Numbered from the stretch's first letter, positions 1 to 7,158 are shown. The stretch is DNA of 8,457 nt from an uncultured Oscillospiraceae bacterium (GCA_910578965.1 CAJTSP010000117.1:1-8457); one strand, 5' to 3'. A program made the numbers and translations. The notes: a model not told the origin generated them from the letters alone.

Positions 1-3
1 GTT

Positions 4-65
4 CTGCGCACGCCGTGGGGTTTGTATCTCAAGCGCGGCAAAGCCCTGCGCACGCCGCGAGGTTT
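4..65. repeat. Two direct copies of a 20-bp GC-rich repeat
   Basis: The word CTGCGCACGCCG followed by a GGTTT-ending tail occurs at 4-23 and again at 46-65, a spacing of 42 bp. The two 20-bp copies differ at two positions. They lie beyond the end of rnr, and I see no convincing reading frame across them on either strand. They may belong to a longer repeat array or intergenic element continuing off the left edge, which cannot be judged from this window. Confidence 0.5.
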
Positions 66-158
66 TGCGTAAAAATAACGCTCTATTTACTTTTCTTGGC
101 ATCAAGAAAAGCATATTAAAAAGCATTTTCAAACACTATCACACGGCATGCGCAGGGC
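43..158. repeat. Inverted repeat arms around an AT-rich core
   Basis: The 15 bases at 43-57 (GCCCTGCGCACGCCG) are the inverted complement of 144-158 (CGGCATGCGCAGGGC) with one mismatch. They enclose about 86 bp that is strikingly AT-rich compared with the surrounding genes, and that core carries its own short palindrome. The left arm is also the second copy of the direct repeat seen at 4-65. The layout resembles a small miniature-transposon-like or REP-like intergenic element, but no target-site duplication is obvious, so that reading is only an inference. Confidence 0.4.
90..111. other. Short perfect hairpin downstream of rnr
   Basis: CTTTTCTTG at 90-98 and CAAGAAAAG at 103-111 form a perfect 9-bp stem with a GCAT loop. 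The stem is AT-rich, and no run of T follows it on the minus strand, so it is not a canonical intrinsic terminator for rnr, although it could act as an RNA 3'-end structure. An imperfect direct word AAAAGCAT at 107-114 and 119-126 lies beside it. A small GC hairpin (GGGCC/GGCCC, 155-168) directly follows the rnr stop and also lacks a T-tract. Confidence 0.5.
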
Positions 159-168
159 CTGCCGGCCC

Positions 169-2271
169 TTACGCCAGCGCAAACTCCACCCGGCCCAACG
201 CAACGTTCGCACCGGCCACGGTGATGCGCACCGCATCTCCCAGCGCCCAGCTACGGCCGGTGAGCGGGTCGGACAGGCGGACCCCCTCGGTGAGCAGCGG
301 CCGGCCGGTGCACAGCCCCTCTACCGGCACCATGCCCTCCACCGTATTTTCCAGCTCCACAAAAATGCCATGTGCCGTAACCCCGCACACCAGCCCGTCG
401 GCCTGCTGGCCCAGGCGGCCGTGCATGTACTCGGCCTTGTAGCGGTCGGCTGCCGCGCGCTCCAGCCGCATGGCGGCTTGTTCGCGGGCACTGGCCTGCT
501 TGGCCGCCTCGCCCGCAAAGCCGCCCCAGCGGCGGGTGGTCTCGGCGGCCGGCACGCCGGCCGCATACTCGGACAGGATGCGATGCACCGCAAGGTCCGC
601 ATAGCGGCGGATGGGGCTGGTAAAGTGCGCATAGTCGGCCAAGGCAAGCCCAAAATGCCCCAGCGGCACGGCGTCGTACCGCGCCTTGGACATGCTGCGC
701 AACACCCCCGTATGCACCACATGCTCGCCCGGCGTACCGCGGGAGCCCTCCAAAATCGCCCCCAGCTCCTGTGCGGTGGGCGCCGCGCCCGCAAAATGGT
801 AGGGTACCCCGCAGGCGGCCAGCAGGGCGGTGAGCTTTTCGCGCCGCTCGGGGTCGGGGGCCTCGTGCACCCGGTACACAAACGGCAGCCGGGCCGCGCG
901 GGCGGTTTTGGCCGCGCACTCGTTGGCCAACAGCATAAACTCCTCGATCATGCCGGCGCTTTTGCCCGGCACGCTCCTTTTAACCCCCACGCAGCGGCCC
1001 TCCGGGTCGATCTCGAGCTTGCCTTCGCTGGTTTCCAGCTCCAGCGCCCCGCGCGCCGCCCGCAGCGCGGCCCGCTTTGCGTAAAGCTGCTGCATGGCCG
1101 CAAACTGGGGCAGTACTTTTTCGTACTTGGCGGCCAGGGCGGCATATTCCGGGCGGCCGGTATCGCCGGCCAGCAAAAGGTCTATTTCGGCATAGACCCC
1201 CTTGACCCGGCTGTGGATCACCGTTTTGACAAACCGGTGTTCCAACAGCCGGCCCTCCGCGTCCAGCCGCATCAGGCAGGAGAACGCCAGCCGGGTTTTT
1301 TGCGGGTTGAGGCTGCAGATGCCGTTGGACAACTGGCGCGGCAGCATGGGCACAACGCTGTCGCCGTAATATACCGAGCTGCCGCGGCGCATGGCCTCGG
1401 CGTCCAGCTCGCTGCCCGGGCGCACATAATAGCTCACGTCCGCAATGTGCACCCCCAGCTCGTACCCGCCGTCCGGCAGGCTGTGCAGGCTCACCGCGTC
1501 GTCGATGTCCCGGGTAGAGTCGGAATCGATGGTAAAGATGGGCAGGCCGCGCAGATCAAGCCTTCCGGCCAGCTCGGCCTCGGCAGGCTCGGCCCCCTCA
1601 AAGGCGCGGGCCTCGGCCCGGACCTTTTCGGGGAACTGCTTGGACATCCCGGCGGCGTACAAAAGCGCCTTGACGCAGGGCTTGGCCTCCTCCGCCCGGC
1701 CAAAGCGCATGGCTACCCCTACCCGGTGCTCCTCGTGGCAGGCGCCCCGCTCCAAAATGACCACAGCGGCCTTTTCGCCCTCCCGGGCGCCGCCGTCGGC
1801 GCTTTTTTTGATGACGAGCCGCAGCCCCGGGCAGGCATCCGGCTCAAGGGCCAGCCGACCCTCCTCCCTACAAACGGTGCCCACAAAGCTGTTGCAGGGG
1901 GCAACCACCGCCGCCACCTCGCCCTCCTGGGAGCCCTCCACCCGGGGATGCTCAAACAGGCGCACCAGCACCTCGTCACCCGGCATGGCGCCCAGCAGGC
2001 CCCGGCCCGGGATAAACACATCCCCCTCGCCGTCCTGCCGGGCGGCAAAGCCAAAGGTACGGCCAATCTTGACCATGGTGCAGGGCAGCAGCGTGTCCTG
2101 CCTGCCGCCCTGTGCAAAATACACCTCGCCCTGCTGGCGTACCTTCTGCCCCTGCACCAGCTCCTCTAAGGCGCGCTGCACCTTTTTATCGCTGCCGAGG
2201 CGCTCTTTAAGCTCCTTGGCGCGGCGGGGCTTTTTTTCCAGCTCTTTAAGGATTTTGGATCGGATTGACAT
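169..2271 (-). CDS. rnr: Ribonuclease R (RNB-family 3'-5' exoribonuclease)
   Basis: This gene encodes a 700-residue processive, Mg-dependent 3'-5' exoribonuclease of the RNase II/R family, which degrades structured RNA and takes part in RNA quality control, often with tmRNA-SmpB. The order of parts is typical: an N-terminal winged-helix segment (about 3-50), cold-shock-like RNA-binding domains (about 60-200), the RNB catalytic domain (about 240-565) and a C-terminal S1 domain (about 620-698). The catalytic acids sit in TIDSDSTRDIDDAV as D249, D255, D257 and D258, matching the spacing of E. coli D272/D278/D280/D281. MIEEFMLLAN (441-450) and HFTSPIRRYADLAVHR (549-564) are family signatures. The ATG start has a GGAGGAG site 7-8 bases upstream. 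The protein stops right after the S1 fold, without the Lys-rich tail of many RNase R proteins. It follows secG, as in many Firmicutes, but a terminator lies between them. Identification is very secure. Confidence 0.97.
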   Translation of the reverse strand: MSIRSKILKELEKKPRRAKELKERLGSDKKVQRALEELVQGQKVRQQGEVYFAQGGRQDTLLPCTMVKIGRTFGFAARQDGEGDVFIPGRGLLGAMPGDEVLVRLFEHPRVEGSQEGEVAAVVAPCNSFVGTVCREEGRLALEPDACPGLRLVIKKSADGGAREGEKAAVVILERGACHEEHRVGVAMRFGRAEEAKPCVKALLYAAGMSKQFPEKVRAEARAFEGAEPAEAELAGRLDLRGLPIFTIDSDSTRDIDDAVSLHSLPDGGYELGVHIADVSYYVRPGSELDAEAMRRGSSVYYGDSVVPMLPRQLSNGICSLNPQKTRLAFSCLMRLDAEGRLLEHRFVKTVIHSRVKGVYAEIDLLLAGDTGRPEYAALAAKYEKVLPQFAAMQQLYAKRAALRAARGALELETSEGKLEIDPEGRCVGVKRSVPGKSAGMIEEFMLLANECAAKTARAARLPFVYRVHEAPDPERREKLTALLAACGVPYHFAGAAPTAQELGAILEGSRGTPGEHVVHTGVLRSMSKARYDAVPLGHFGLALADYAHFTSPIRRYADLAVHRILSEYAAGVPAAETTRRWGGFAGEAAKQASAREQAAMRLERAAADRYKAEYMHGRLGQQADGLVCGVTAHGIFVELENTVEGMVPVEGLCTGRPLLTEGVRLSDPLTGRSWALGDAVRITVAGANVALGRVEFALA

Positions 2272-2410
2272 AAAAATGACTCCTCCGCTCTACCCTGCCC
2301 CCCATCTCCGCCGGACGAAGGGGCCTTCCTGCCGGGATGCGCGCCCAAGGCGGATCGGATGTAAGGCCTTTGCCTTATTATCCTTTCGCTCCTTGGCCGC
2401 ACGCCCTTTT
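2272..2410 (-). promoter_or_regulatory. rnr upstream region; promoter not clearly resolved
   Basis: Because secG is followed by a terminator, rnr probably needs its own promoter or relies on read-through. The best -10-like word on the minus strand is GATAAT near 2378-2383, but no good -35 lies 16-18 bp before it, so the promoter call is weak. The leader also contains GGATGCGCGC (plus strand 2335-2344), a word shared with the leader of the topoisomerase operon. The ribosome binding site GGAGGAGT (2279-2286) is clear. Confidence 0.3.
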
Positions 2411-2441
2411 CAAAAGAAAAAGCCCGCTCGCGCGGGCTTTT
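2411..2441 (-). terminator. Intrinsic terminator after secG
   Basis: On the minus strand a GCCCGC-GCGA-GCGGGC hairpin (stem arms 2432-2437 and 2422-2427) is preceded by AAAA and followed by TTTTTCTTTTG. This is a textbook Rho-independent terminator starting about 9 bases after the secG stop codon. The A-T flanks extend the stem and make it partly bidirectional. Confidence 0.85.
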
Positions 2442-2449
2442 ATCAGCTC

Positions 2450-2698
2450 TTATCCCAGCCTTGCACTCAAAACGCTTACCAGGATGGTTACCGCAACAAA
2501 TGCAACCCCCGCGATTTTGGTCCACTGGGCCATCCTTGCGTCGATGCCGCGGCTACGGCCGGCTTCCATCTGGCCGCCCTCGCCCATGATCGCGCCCGAA
2601 AGGCCCCGCCCCTTGGACTCCTGCGCCATGGTAAGCACAATGATGAACAGCGCAGCCACGATCAGCACAACGCCGCAGACAATCTCAAAAACACTCAT
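2450..2698 (-). CDS. secG: Preprotein translocase subunit SecG
   Basis: This gene encodes an 82-residue inner-membrane protein, the small accessory subunit of the SecYEG protein-conducting channel, which assists SecA-driven export. Two hydrophobic segments are visible, at about 4-24 and 60-79. They are joined by a loop carrying QESKGRGLSGAIMG, which corresponds to the conserved GLSG-type loop of SecG. The length is typical for the family. The ATG start is preceded by AAGGAG (2708-2713) with a 9-base spacer. The gene appears to be transcribed alone or mostly alone, with an extended -10 promoter just upstream and a strong terminator just downstream. Its neighbour rnr follows on the same strand, an arrangement common in Firmicutes. 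Confidence 0.95.
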   Translation of the reverse strand: MSVFEIVCGVVLIVAALFIIVLTMAQESKGRGLSGAIMGEGGQMEAGRSRGIDARMAQWTKIAGVAFVAVTILVSVLSARLG

Positions 2699-2733
2699 GC
2701 GTGTACGCTCCTTACGTTTATAATGCGAAAAAT

Positions 2734-2762
2734 ATCATAGCATACCCACCGCGCAAATGCAA
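2734..2762 (-). promoter_or_regulatory. Extended -10 promoter of secG
   Basis: On the minus strand, TATGAT (plus 2734-2739) is preceded by TGC, giving an extended TGn -10 element. A weak -35 (TTGCAT, plus 2757-2762) lies 17 bp upstream. Transcription would begin near 2727, leaving a leader of about 28 nt that includes the AAGGAG site. It lies just beyond the probable terminator of the preceding gene, which supports an independent secG transcript. Confidence 0.55.
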
Positions 2763-2773
2763 CAGCATTTTGC

Positions 2774-2812
2774 AAAAAGGGCAGTTGAAAGCCCCGGCGC
2801 GGTATGCCCCTT
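2774..2812 (-). terminator. Probable terminator of the topoisomerase operon
   Basis: On the minus strand, AAGGGGCA, overlapping the stop codon of the A subunit, can pair with TGCCCTT further on (one bulged G), and a run of five T follows directly. The loop is long, and a shorter alternative stem (GGGC/GCCC) next to the same T-run also exists. The placement between a stop codon and the next promoter is right, but the stem is not perfect. Confidence 0.45.
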
Positions 2813-5060
2813 ACAAGGTAAGCCGGGTCTGCTCGGCGGTATCCTCACTGCGCAGGATGGCGCCGGCGGCAGGCAGGGTGCGCACCCGGTAGCGGTGGGG
2901 GTTTGCCAGCTCGAGGCCGGCGGCGGGCACAACGCTTTGGATGCGCTGGTTTTTTTTGAGGGTGAGCACCGAGACGCCGGCGGTGTCCCGGGTGGCCTTG
3001 GCCGGGATCTGGGCGCTGCCCACCAGCAGCAGCCGCCCGGCGCTGGTGCGCAGGGCCAGCTCGGCCTCCTCCGGCAGCGCCAGCAGCGCCGCCAGCTCGG
3101 CCTTGCCGCTAAAGGCCCCCAGCAGCTTTTTGCGGTTCTGCTTGGTGGCATAGCTGGCCAGCGGCACCTTGGCGCACTTGCCGTTTTGGTAGAAAAACAG
3201 CAGATGCCCGCCGTAATCGGCCGTGACCACCATGGCAATGGCCGCCTCCTCCGGCTCCATGCCCAGGGCCACCGGCACATACTCGCCCATCACGCTTGCC
3301 TTGGTGTCGGCAAAATCGGCGGCGCGGCACTTATACACCTGCTGCTTGTTGGTAAAAAACAGCAGCCAATCGTCGTTTTTGGCCTCCACCCGCTGGGTGA
3401 TCTCGTCCCCCTCCTTAAGCTTGTGCTCGCCGCTCATGCGCAGGGAGGCCGGGGTGATCTTTTTAAAATACCCCTCCCGGGTAAAAAAGAGGGTCACCGG
3501 GTAGTCCGGCAGGGCGGGCTCGGTTTCCTCGCCCTGCTGGGGGGGCAGCTCGTACAAAATTTCGCTGCGGCGGGGCTGGCCGTACTTTTTGGCCACGGCG
3601 GCCAGCTCGTCCATGATCACCCGGCGCAGCCCGGCCTCGGAGGAGAGCAGCTTTTCCAGCCGGGCGATCTCGTTTTCCAGCGCCTCGGTCTCCTGGGTGC
3701 GGCGCAGGATATACTCCCGGTTGAGATGCCGCAGCCGGATCTCGGCCACAAACTCGGCCTGGGGCTGGTCGATGCCAAAGCCGATCATCAGGTTGGGGAT
3801 GACCTCGGCGTCCTCCTCGGTCTCGCGCACGATGCGGATGGCCTTGTCGATGTCCAGCAAAATGGCCTTGAGGCCCAGCAAAAGGTGCAGCCGTTTGCGC
3901 TTGCCCTCTAACTCGTGAAAGGTGCGCCGGCGCACGCACTCGGTGCGGAAGGCCGCCCACTCGGTTAAAATCTCCCGCACCCCCATCACCCGGGGCTGGC
4001 CGCCCACTAAGATGTTGAAGTTGCAGGCAAAGCTGTCCTCCAGCGGGGTGGTGCGAAAGAGCTTTTGCATGACCTTTTCGGGGTCCTGCCCGCGCTTGAG
4101 GTCGATGGCGAGCTTTAAGCCGTTGAGGTCGGTCTCGTCCCGCATGGCGCTGATCTCCCGGATGCGCCCGGCCTTGACCAGCTCGGCGATCTTGTCCATC
4201 ACCGCCTCGATGGTGGTGGTGGGCGGCAGCTGGGTGATCTCCAGCATGTTTTCGGGCTGCTGGTACTGCCAGCGGGCCCGCACCCGCACGCTGCCCCGGC
4301 CGGTCTCGTAGATCTTTTGCAGCTCGTCCCGGTCGTACAAAATCTGGCCGCCGCCCACAAAATCCGGGGCGGGCAGGGTGGTAAAGAGGTCGTGCTTTGG
4401 GTCCTTCATCAGGGCGATGGCGGCGGCGCAGAGCTCCGAGAGGTTAAACGAGCAGATGTTGCAGGCCATGCCCACCGCGATGCCTAGGGTGTTGTTGGCC
4501 AAAATGGTGGGAAAGGTGACCGGCAGCAGGGTGGGCTCGGTGGTGGTGCCGTCGTAGTTGGGCACAAAATCCACCGTGTTCTGGTCGATGTCCCGGAACA
4601 GCTCCTCGCAGATGGGCTCAAGCTTTGCCTCGGTGTACCGGCTGGCGGCGTAGGCCATATCCCGGCTGTAGGCCTTGCCAAAGTTGCCCTTGGAATCCAC
4701 AAAGGGGGCCAGCAGGCTCTCGTTGCCGCGGCCCATGCGCACCATGGTGTCGTAGATGGCGGCGTCGCCGTGGGGATTCAGGTGCATGGTGCTGCCCACG
4801 ATGTTGGCGCTTTTGGTGCGCGGGCCCTTGAGCAGCCCCATCGAGTACATGGTGTACAGCAGCTTGCGGTGGGCGGGTTTGAAGCCGTCGATCTCGGGCA
4901 GGGCGCGGGAGACGATGACGCTCATGGCGTAGGGCATAAAGTTCGACTCGATGATGCGGGTAATGGGGGTCTCGACCAGTACCCCGGCCGCGGGGATCTC
5001 GACCCCCTCGCCCAGCTGCGGGCGGGCGGGCTTTGTTTTTTTGGGCTGTTTTTTAGCCAA
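2811..5060 (-). CDS. parC: Type IIA DNA topoisomerase subunit A (ParC/GyrA-like)
   Basis: This gene encodes the 749-residue DNA-breaking subunit of an ATP-dependent type II topoisomerase, which acts as A2B2 with the product of the gene upstream. The winged-helix/tower core (about 30-430) holds RALPEIDGFKPAHRKLLY (52-69) and the catalytic tyrosine Y142 with R141 in RYTEAKL. A long coiled-coil region (about 435-495) ends in PRRSEI. The C-terminal part (about 517-735) reads as beta-pinwheel blades and is shorter than in classical GyrA. No GyrA box (QRRGGKG) is visible; its expected place reads LRMSGEHKL. The quinolone-region motif is NPHGDAAIYD (95-104), so the GyrA Ser83 position is Ala and the first His of HPHGD is Asn. 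The start is TTG with a strong GAGGTGA site; the first ATG would remove 41 residues. The A2B2 topoisomerase assignment is secure. The choice of parC over gyrA rests on the missing GyrA box and the short C-terminal domain. Confidence 0.9.
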   Translation of the reverse strand: MAKKQPKKTKPARPQLGEGVEIPAAGVLVETPITRIIESNFMPYAMSVIVSRALPEIDGFKPAHRKLLYTMYSMGLLKGPRTKSANIVGSTMHLNPHGDAAIYDTMVRMGRGNESLLAPFVDSKGNFGKAYSRDMAYAASRYTEAKLEPICEELFRDIDQNTVDFVPNYDGTTTEPTLLPVTFPTILANNTLGIAVGMACNICSFNLSELCAAAIALMKDPKHDLFTTLPAPDFVGGGQILYDRDELQKIYETGRGSVRVRARWQYQQPENMLEITQLPPTTTIEAVMDKIAELVKAGRIREISAMRDETDLNGLKLAIDLKRGQDPEKVMQKLFRTTPLEDSFACNFNILVGGQPRVMGVREILTEWAAFRTECVRRRTFHELEGKRKRLHLLLGLKAILLDIDKAIRIVRETEEDAEVIPNLMIGFGIDQPQAEFVAEIRLRHLNREYILRRTQETEALENEIARLEKLLSSEAGLRRVIMDELAAVAKKYGQPRRSEILYELPPQQGEETEPALPDYPVTLFFTREGYFKKITPASLRMSGEHKLKEGDEITQRVEAKNDDWLLFFTNKQQVYKCRAADFADTKASVMGEYVPVALGMEPEEAAIAMVVTADYGGHLLFFYQNGKCAKVPLASYATKQNRKKLLGAFSGKAELAALLALPEEAELALRTSAGRLLLVGSAQIPAKATRDTAGVSVLTLKKNQRIQSVVPAAGLELANPHRYRVRTLPAAGAILRSEDTAEQTRLTL

Positions 5061-5066
5061 GGGTGT

Positions 5067-5073
5067 TCACCTC
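5067..5073 (-). promoter_or_regulatory. Strong ribosome binding site for a TTG start
   Basis: GAGGTGA on the minus strand is a seven-base match to the anti-Shine-Dalgarno consensus and lies 6 bases before TTG at 5060. No ATG or GTG is comparably placed, so this site decides the start of the A subunit. Confidence 0.75.
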
Positions 5074-5103
5074 GTTTTTTGTTGCGGCGGAAGGATGGGG
5101 CCC

Positions 5104-5128
5104 GGGGCGGCACGGCCTGCCCCGCCCC
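5104..5128 (-). other. GC-rich hairpin between the two topoisomerase genes
   Basis: In the 96-bp gap between the B and A subunit genes, GGGGCGG and CCGCCCC (plus 5104-5110 and 5122-5128) form a 7-bp stem. On the RNA, an alternative pairing with an inner GGCA/TGCC stem is also possible. No T-run follows it. It may tune the relative expression of the two subunits or protect an RNA end, but chance cannot be excluded in such GC-rich DNA. Confidence 0.3.
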
Positions 5129-5156
5129 GCCAAAAAGCGCGGACGGCCCCGCCGGC

Positions 5157-7145
5157 TCAGGAGAGGTCCAGATCATCCAGATACTCGGCCCCGTGCAGGG
5201 CGATGTGCTCCTTGCGGCCGGCGAGGTTGTCGCCCAGCAGCAGATCGAACATGGCGGCGGTGGCGGCGGCGTCCTCGGGCTTGACCAGGATCAGCCGGCG
5301 GCTGTCCGGGCTCATGGTGGTAAGCCACATCATCTCGGGGTCGTTTTCGCCCAGGCCCTTGCTGCGCTGGATGGACGGCTTTTCCCTGCCGCCGATCCGG
5401 CCCAAAATGTCCGCCTTTTCCTGCTCGGTATAGGCAAAATACGTCTTGCTTTTGGTGCCGATCTCGTAAAGCGGGCTCTCGGCAATATAGACGTACTCCT
5501 TTTCGATCAGGGTGGGCACCAGCCGGTAGAGCATGGTAAGCACCAGGGTGCGGATCTGGTAGCCGTCCACATCCGCGTCGGTGCAGATGATGATCTTGGA
5601 AAACCGCAGGCTGTTGAGGTCGAAGGTGGCAAGGTCCTTTTTGCTTTTGCCCCCCAGCTCGACCCCGCAGCCCAGCACCCGGATGAGGTCGGTGATGATG
5701 TCCGACTTGAAGATGCGGTCGTAGTCCGCCTTGAGGCAGTTTAAGATCTTGCCCCGGATGGGCATGATGGCCTGGAACTCGGAGTCCCGGCTGGTCTTGA
5801 CCGCCCCCATGGCCGAGTCGCCCTCCACGATGTACAGCTCGCGGCGGGAGACATCCCGGGTGCGGCAGTCCACAAACTTCTGCACCCGGTTGGCGATGTC
5901 CAGCTGGCTGGCCATGGTTTTTTTGATGGACTGGCGGGTTTTTTCGGCGTGCTCGCGGCTTTGCTTGTTGATCAGCACCTGCTGGCACAGCCGCTGGGCC
6001 TCCTCCGGCTTTTCAAGGAAGTACACCTCTAAGTTGTGGCGCAAAAATTCGGTAAGGGCCTGGGCCACAAACTTGTTGGTGATGGCCTTTTTGGTCTGGT
6101 TTTCGTAGCTGGTGCGGGTGGAAAAGCTGCTGGAAACATACACAAGGCAGTCCTGCACGTCGGCAAAGGTGATCTTGCTCTCGCCCTTTTTGTACAGCCC
6201 CCTGGCCTTGAGGTAGGCGTCGATCTGGCCCACAAAGGCGGTGCGCACCGCCCGGTCCGGGCTGCCGCCGTGCTCAAGAAAGCTGGAGTTATGGTAGTAC
6301 TCCAATAGCTGGACCTTGTTGGAAAAGCAAAAGGCCGCGCTCATGCGCACCCGGTACTCGGGCTGGTCCTCCCGGTCGCGGCCGGCGGCGGCGGACTCCC
6401 AGTACTGCACCGGGGTCAGGGCATCGGGGCCGGCCAGCTCCTCCACATAGTCCTGGATGCCGTGCTCGTAGTAAAACTCGGTGGTTTGGGGCGCCGGGCC
6501 GCTCTCATCCCGGAACACCAGGGTCAGCCCGGCGTTGACCACCGCCTGCCGCTTCATCACGTCCAGGTAGTATTCGCCGGGCACGTTAATGTCGGTAAAC
6601 ACCTCGGCGTCCGGCTTCCAGCGGATGACGCTGCCGGTGCGCTTTTTGGCCAGCGGCTCCTGCTTGAGGCCGCCCACGTTTTCGCCCCTGGCAAAATCCA
6701 GGTGGTAGTGCGTGCCGTCTCGGTAGATGTCGGCGGCCATCCATTCGCTGGCGTACTGGGTGGCGCACAGCCCTAAGCCGTTGAGCCCAAGCGAATACTC
6801 GTAGTTGTCCTCGCCGGCGGTGTACTTGCCGCCCGCGTACATCTCGCAGAACAGCAGCTCCCAGTTGTATCGCTGCTCGTTTTTGTTGTAGTCTACCGGC
6901 ATGCCGCGGCCAAAATCCTCCACCTGGATGCTGCCGTCCGCAAAGCGGGTAAGGATGATCCGGCTGCCATAGCCCTCGCGGGCCTCGTCGATGGAATTGG
7001 AGAGAATCTCAAAGATCGAATGGGCGCAGCCCTCCACCCCGTCCGACCCAAAAATGACCGCCGGGCGCTTGCGTACCCGGTCGGCCCCTTTAAGGCTGGT
7101 GATGCTCTCGTTGTCGTAGGCCTGGTTTGCCTGTTTTTTTGCCAT
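5157..7145 (-). CDS. parE: Type IIA DNA topoisomerase subunit B (ParE/GyrB-like)
   Basis: This gene encodes the 662-residue ATPase subunit that captures and passes the second duplex, working with the A subunit encoded just downstream. The GHKL ATPase domain (about 15-225) has the general base E46 and Mg ligand N50 in FEILSNSIDEA, then EDFGRGMPV (76-84) and GLNGLGL (120-126). The transducer has the switch lysine in QTK (350-352). The Toprim domain has EGDSAMG (441-447) and DADVDG (523-528), so its metal-binding acids E441, D523 and D525 are kept. RSKGLGE (594-600) is also a family motif. Divergent sites are DN-G to DF-G (F78), VDN to LSN (S49), EGDSAGG to EGDSAMG and DGSHIRT to DGYQIRT. The chosen ATG has GGAGG 8 bases upstream. 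The frame stays open to 7265, but that extension runs through the leader next to the promoter. Both subunits begin MAKKQ. The family is certain; the parE symbol is an inference. Confidence 0.92.
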   Translation of the reverse strand: MAKKQANQAYDNESITSLKGADRVRKRPAVIFGSDGVEGCAHSIFEILSNSIDEAREGYGSRIILTRFADGSIQVEDFGRGMPVDYNKNEQRYNWELLFCEMYAGGKYTAGEDNYEYSLGLNGLGLCATQYASEWMAADIYRDGTHYHLDFARGENVGGLKQEPLAKKRTGSVIRWKPDAEVFTDINVPGEYYLDVMKRQAVVNAGLTLVFRDESGPAPQTTEFYYEHGIQDYVEELAGPDALTPVQYWESAAAGRDREDQPEYRVRMSAAFCFSNKVQLLEYYHNSSFLEHGGSPDRAVRTAFVGQIDAYLKARGLYKKGESKITFADVQDCLVYVSSSFSTRTSYENQTKKAITNKFVAQALTEFLRHNLEVYFLEKPEEAQRLCQQVLINKQSREHAEKTRQSIKKTMASQLDIANRVQKFVDCRTRDVSRRELYIVEGDSAMGAVKTSRDSEFQAIMPIRGKILNCLKADYDRIFKSDIITDLIRVLGCGVELGGKSKKDLATFDLNSLRFSKIIICTDADVDGYQIRTLVLTMLYRLVPTLIEKEYVYIAESPLYEIGTKSKTYFAYTEQEKADILGRIGGREKPSIQRSKGLGENDPEMMWLTTMSPDSRRLILVKPEDAAATAAMFDLLLGDNLAGRKEHIALHGAEYLDDLDLS

Positions 7146-7153
7146 GCTGTCTG

Positions 7154-7158
7154 CCTCC
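7154..7158 (-). promoter_or_regulatory. Ribosome binding site fixing the subunit B start
   Basis: GGAGG on the minus strand lies 8 bases before ATG at 7145. It selects this start over the upstream in-frame ATG at 7265, which would add 40 residues rich in Arg, Ala and Gly and lies practically at the predicted transcription start. Confidence 0.8.

Noticed and set aside
148..2169. A 673-codon open frame on the plus strand opposite rnr
   Set aside because: It is fully antisense to a certain rnr. Its product is low in complexity (His, Gln, Ala, Gly, Pro rich) with no recognisable domain, as expected from GC-rich third codon positions on the opposite strand.
2757..3911. A 384-codon plus-strand frame opposite the A subunit gene
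   Set aside because: The product is a Gly/Leu/Gln-rich shadow with no motif, and it covers the pinwheel domain of a certain gene.
4770..5744. A 324-codon plus-strand frame spanning both topoisomerase genes
   Set aside because: It crosses the boundary of two certain minus-strand genes, has no ribosome binding site, and shows shadow-type composition.
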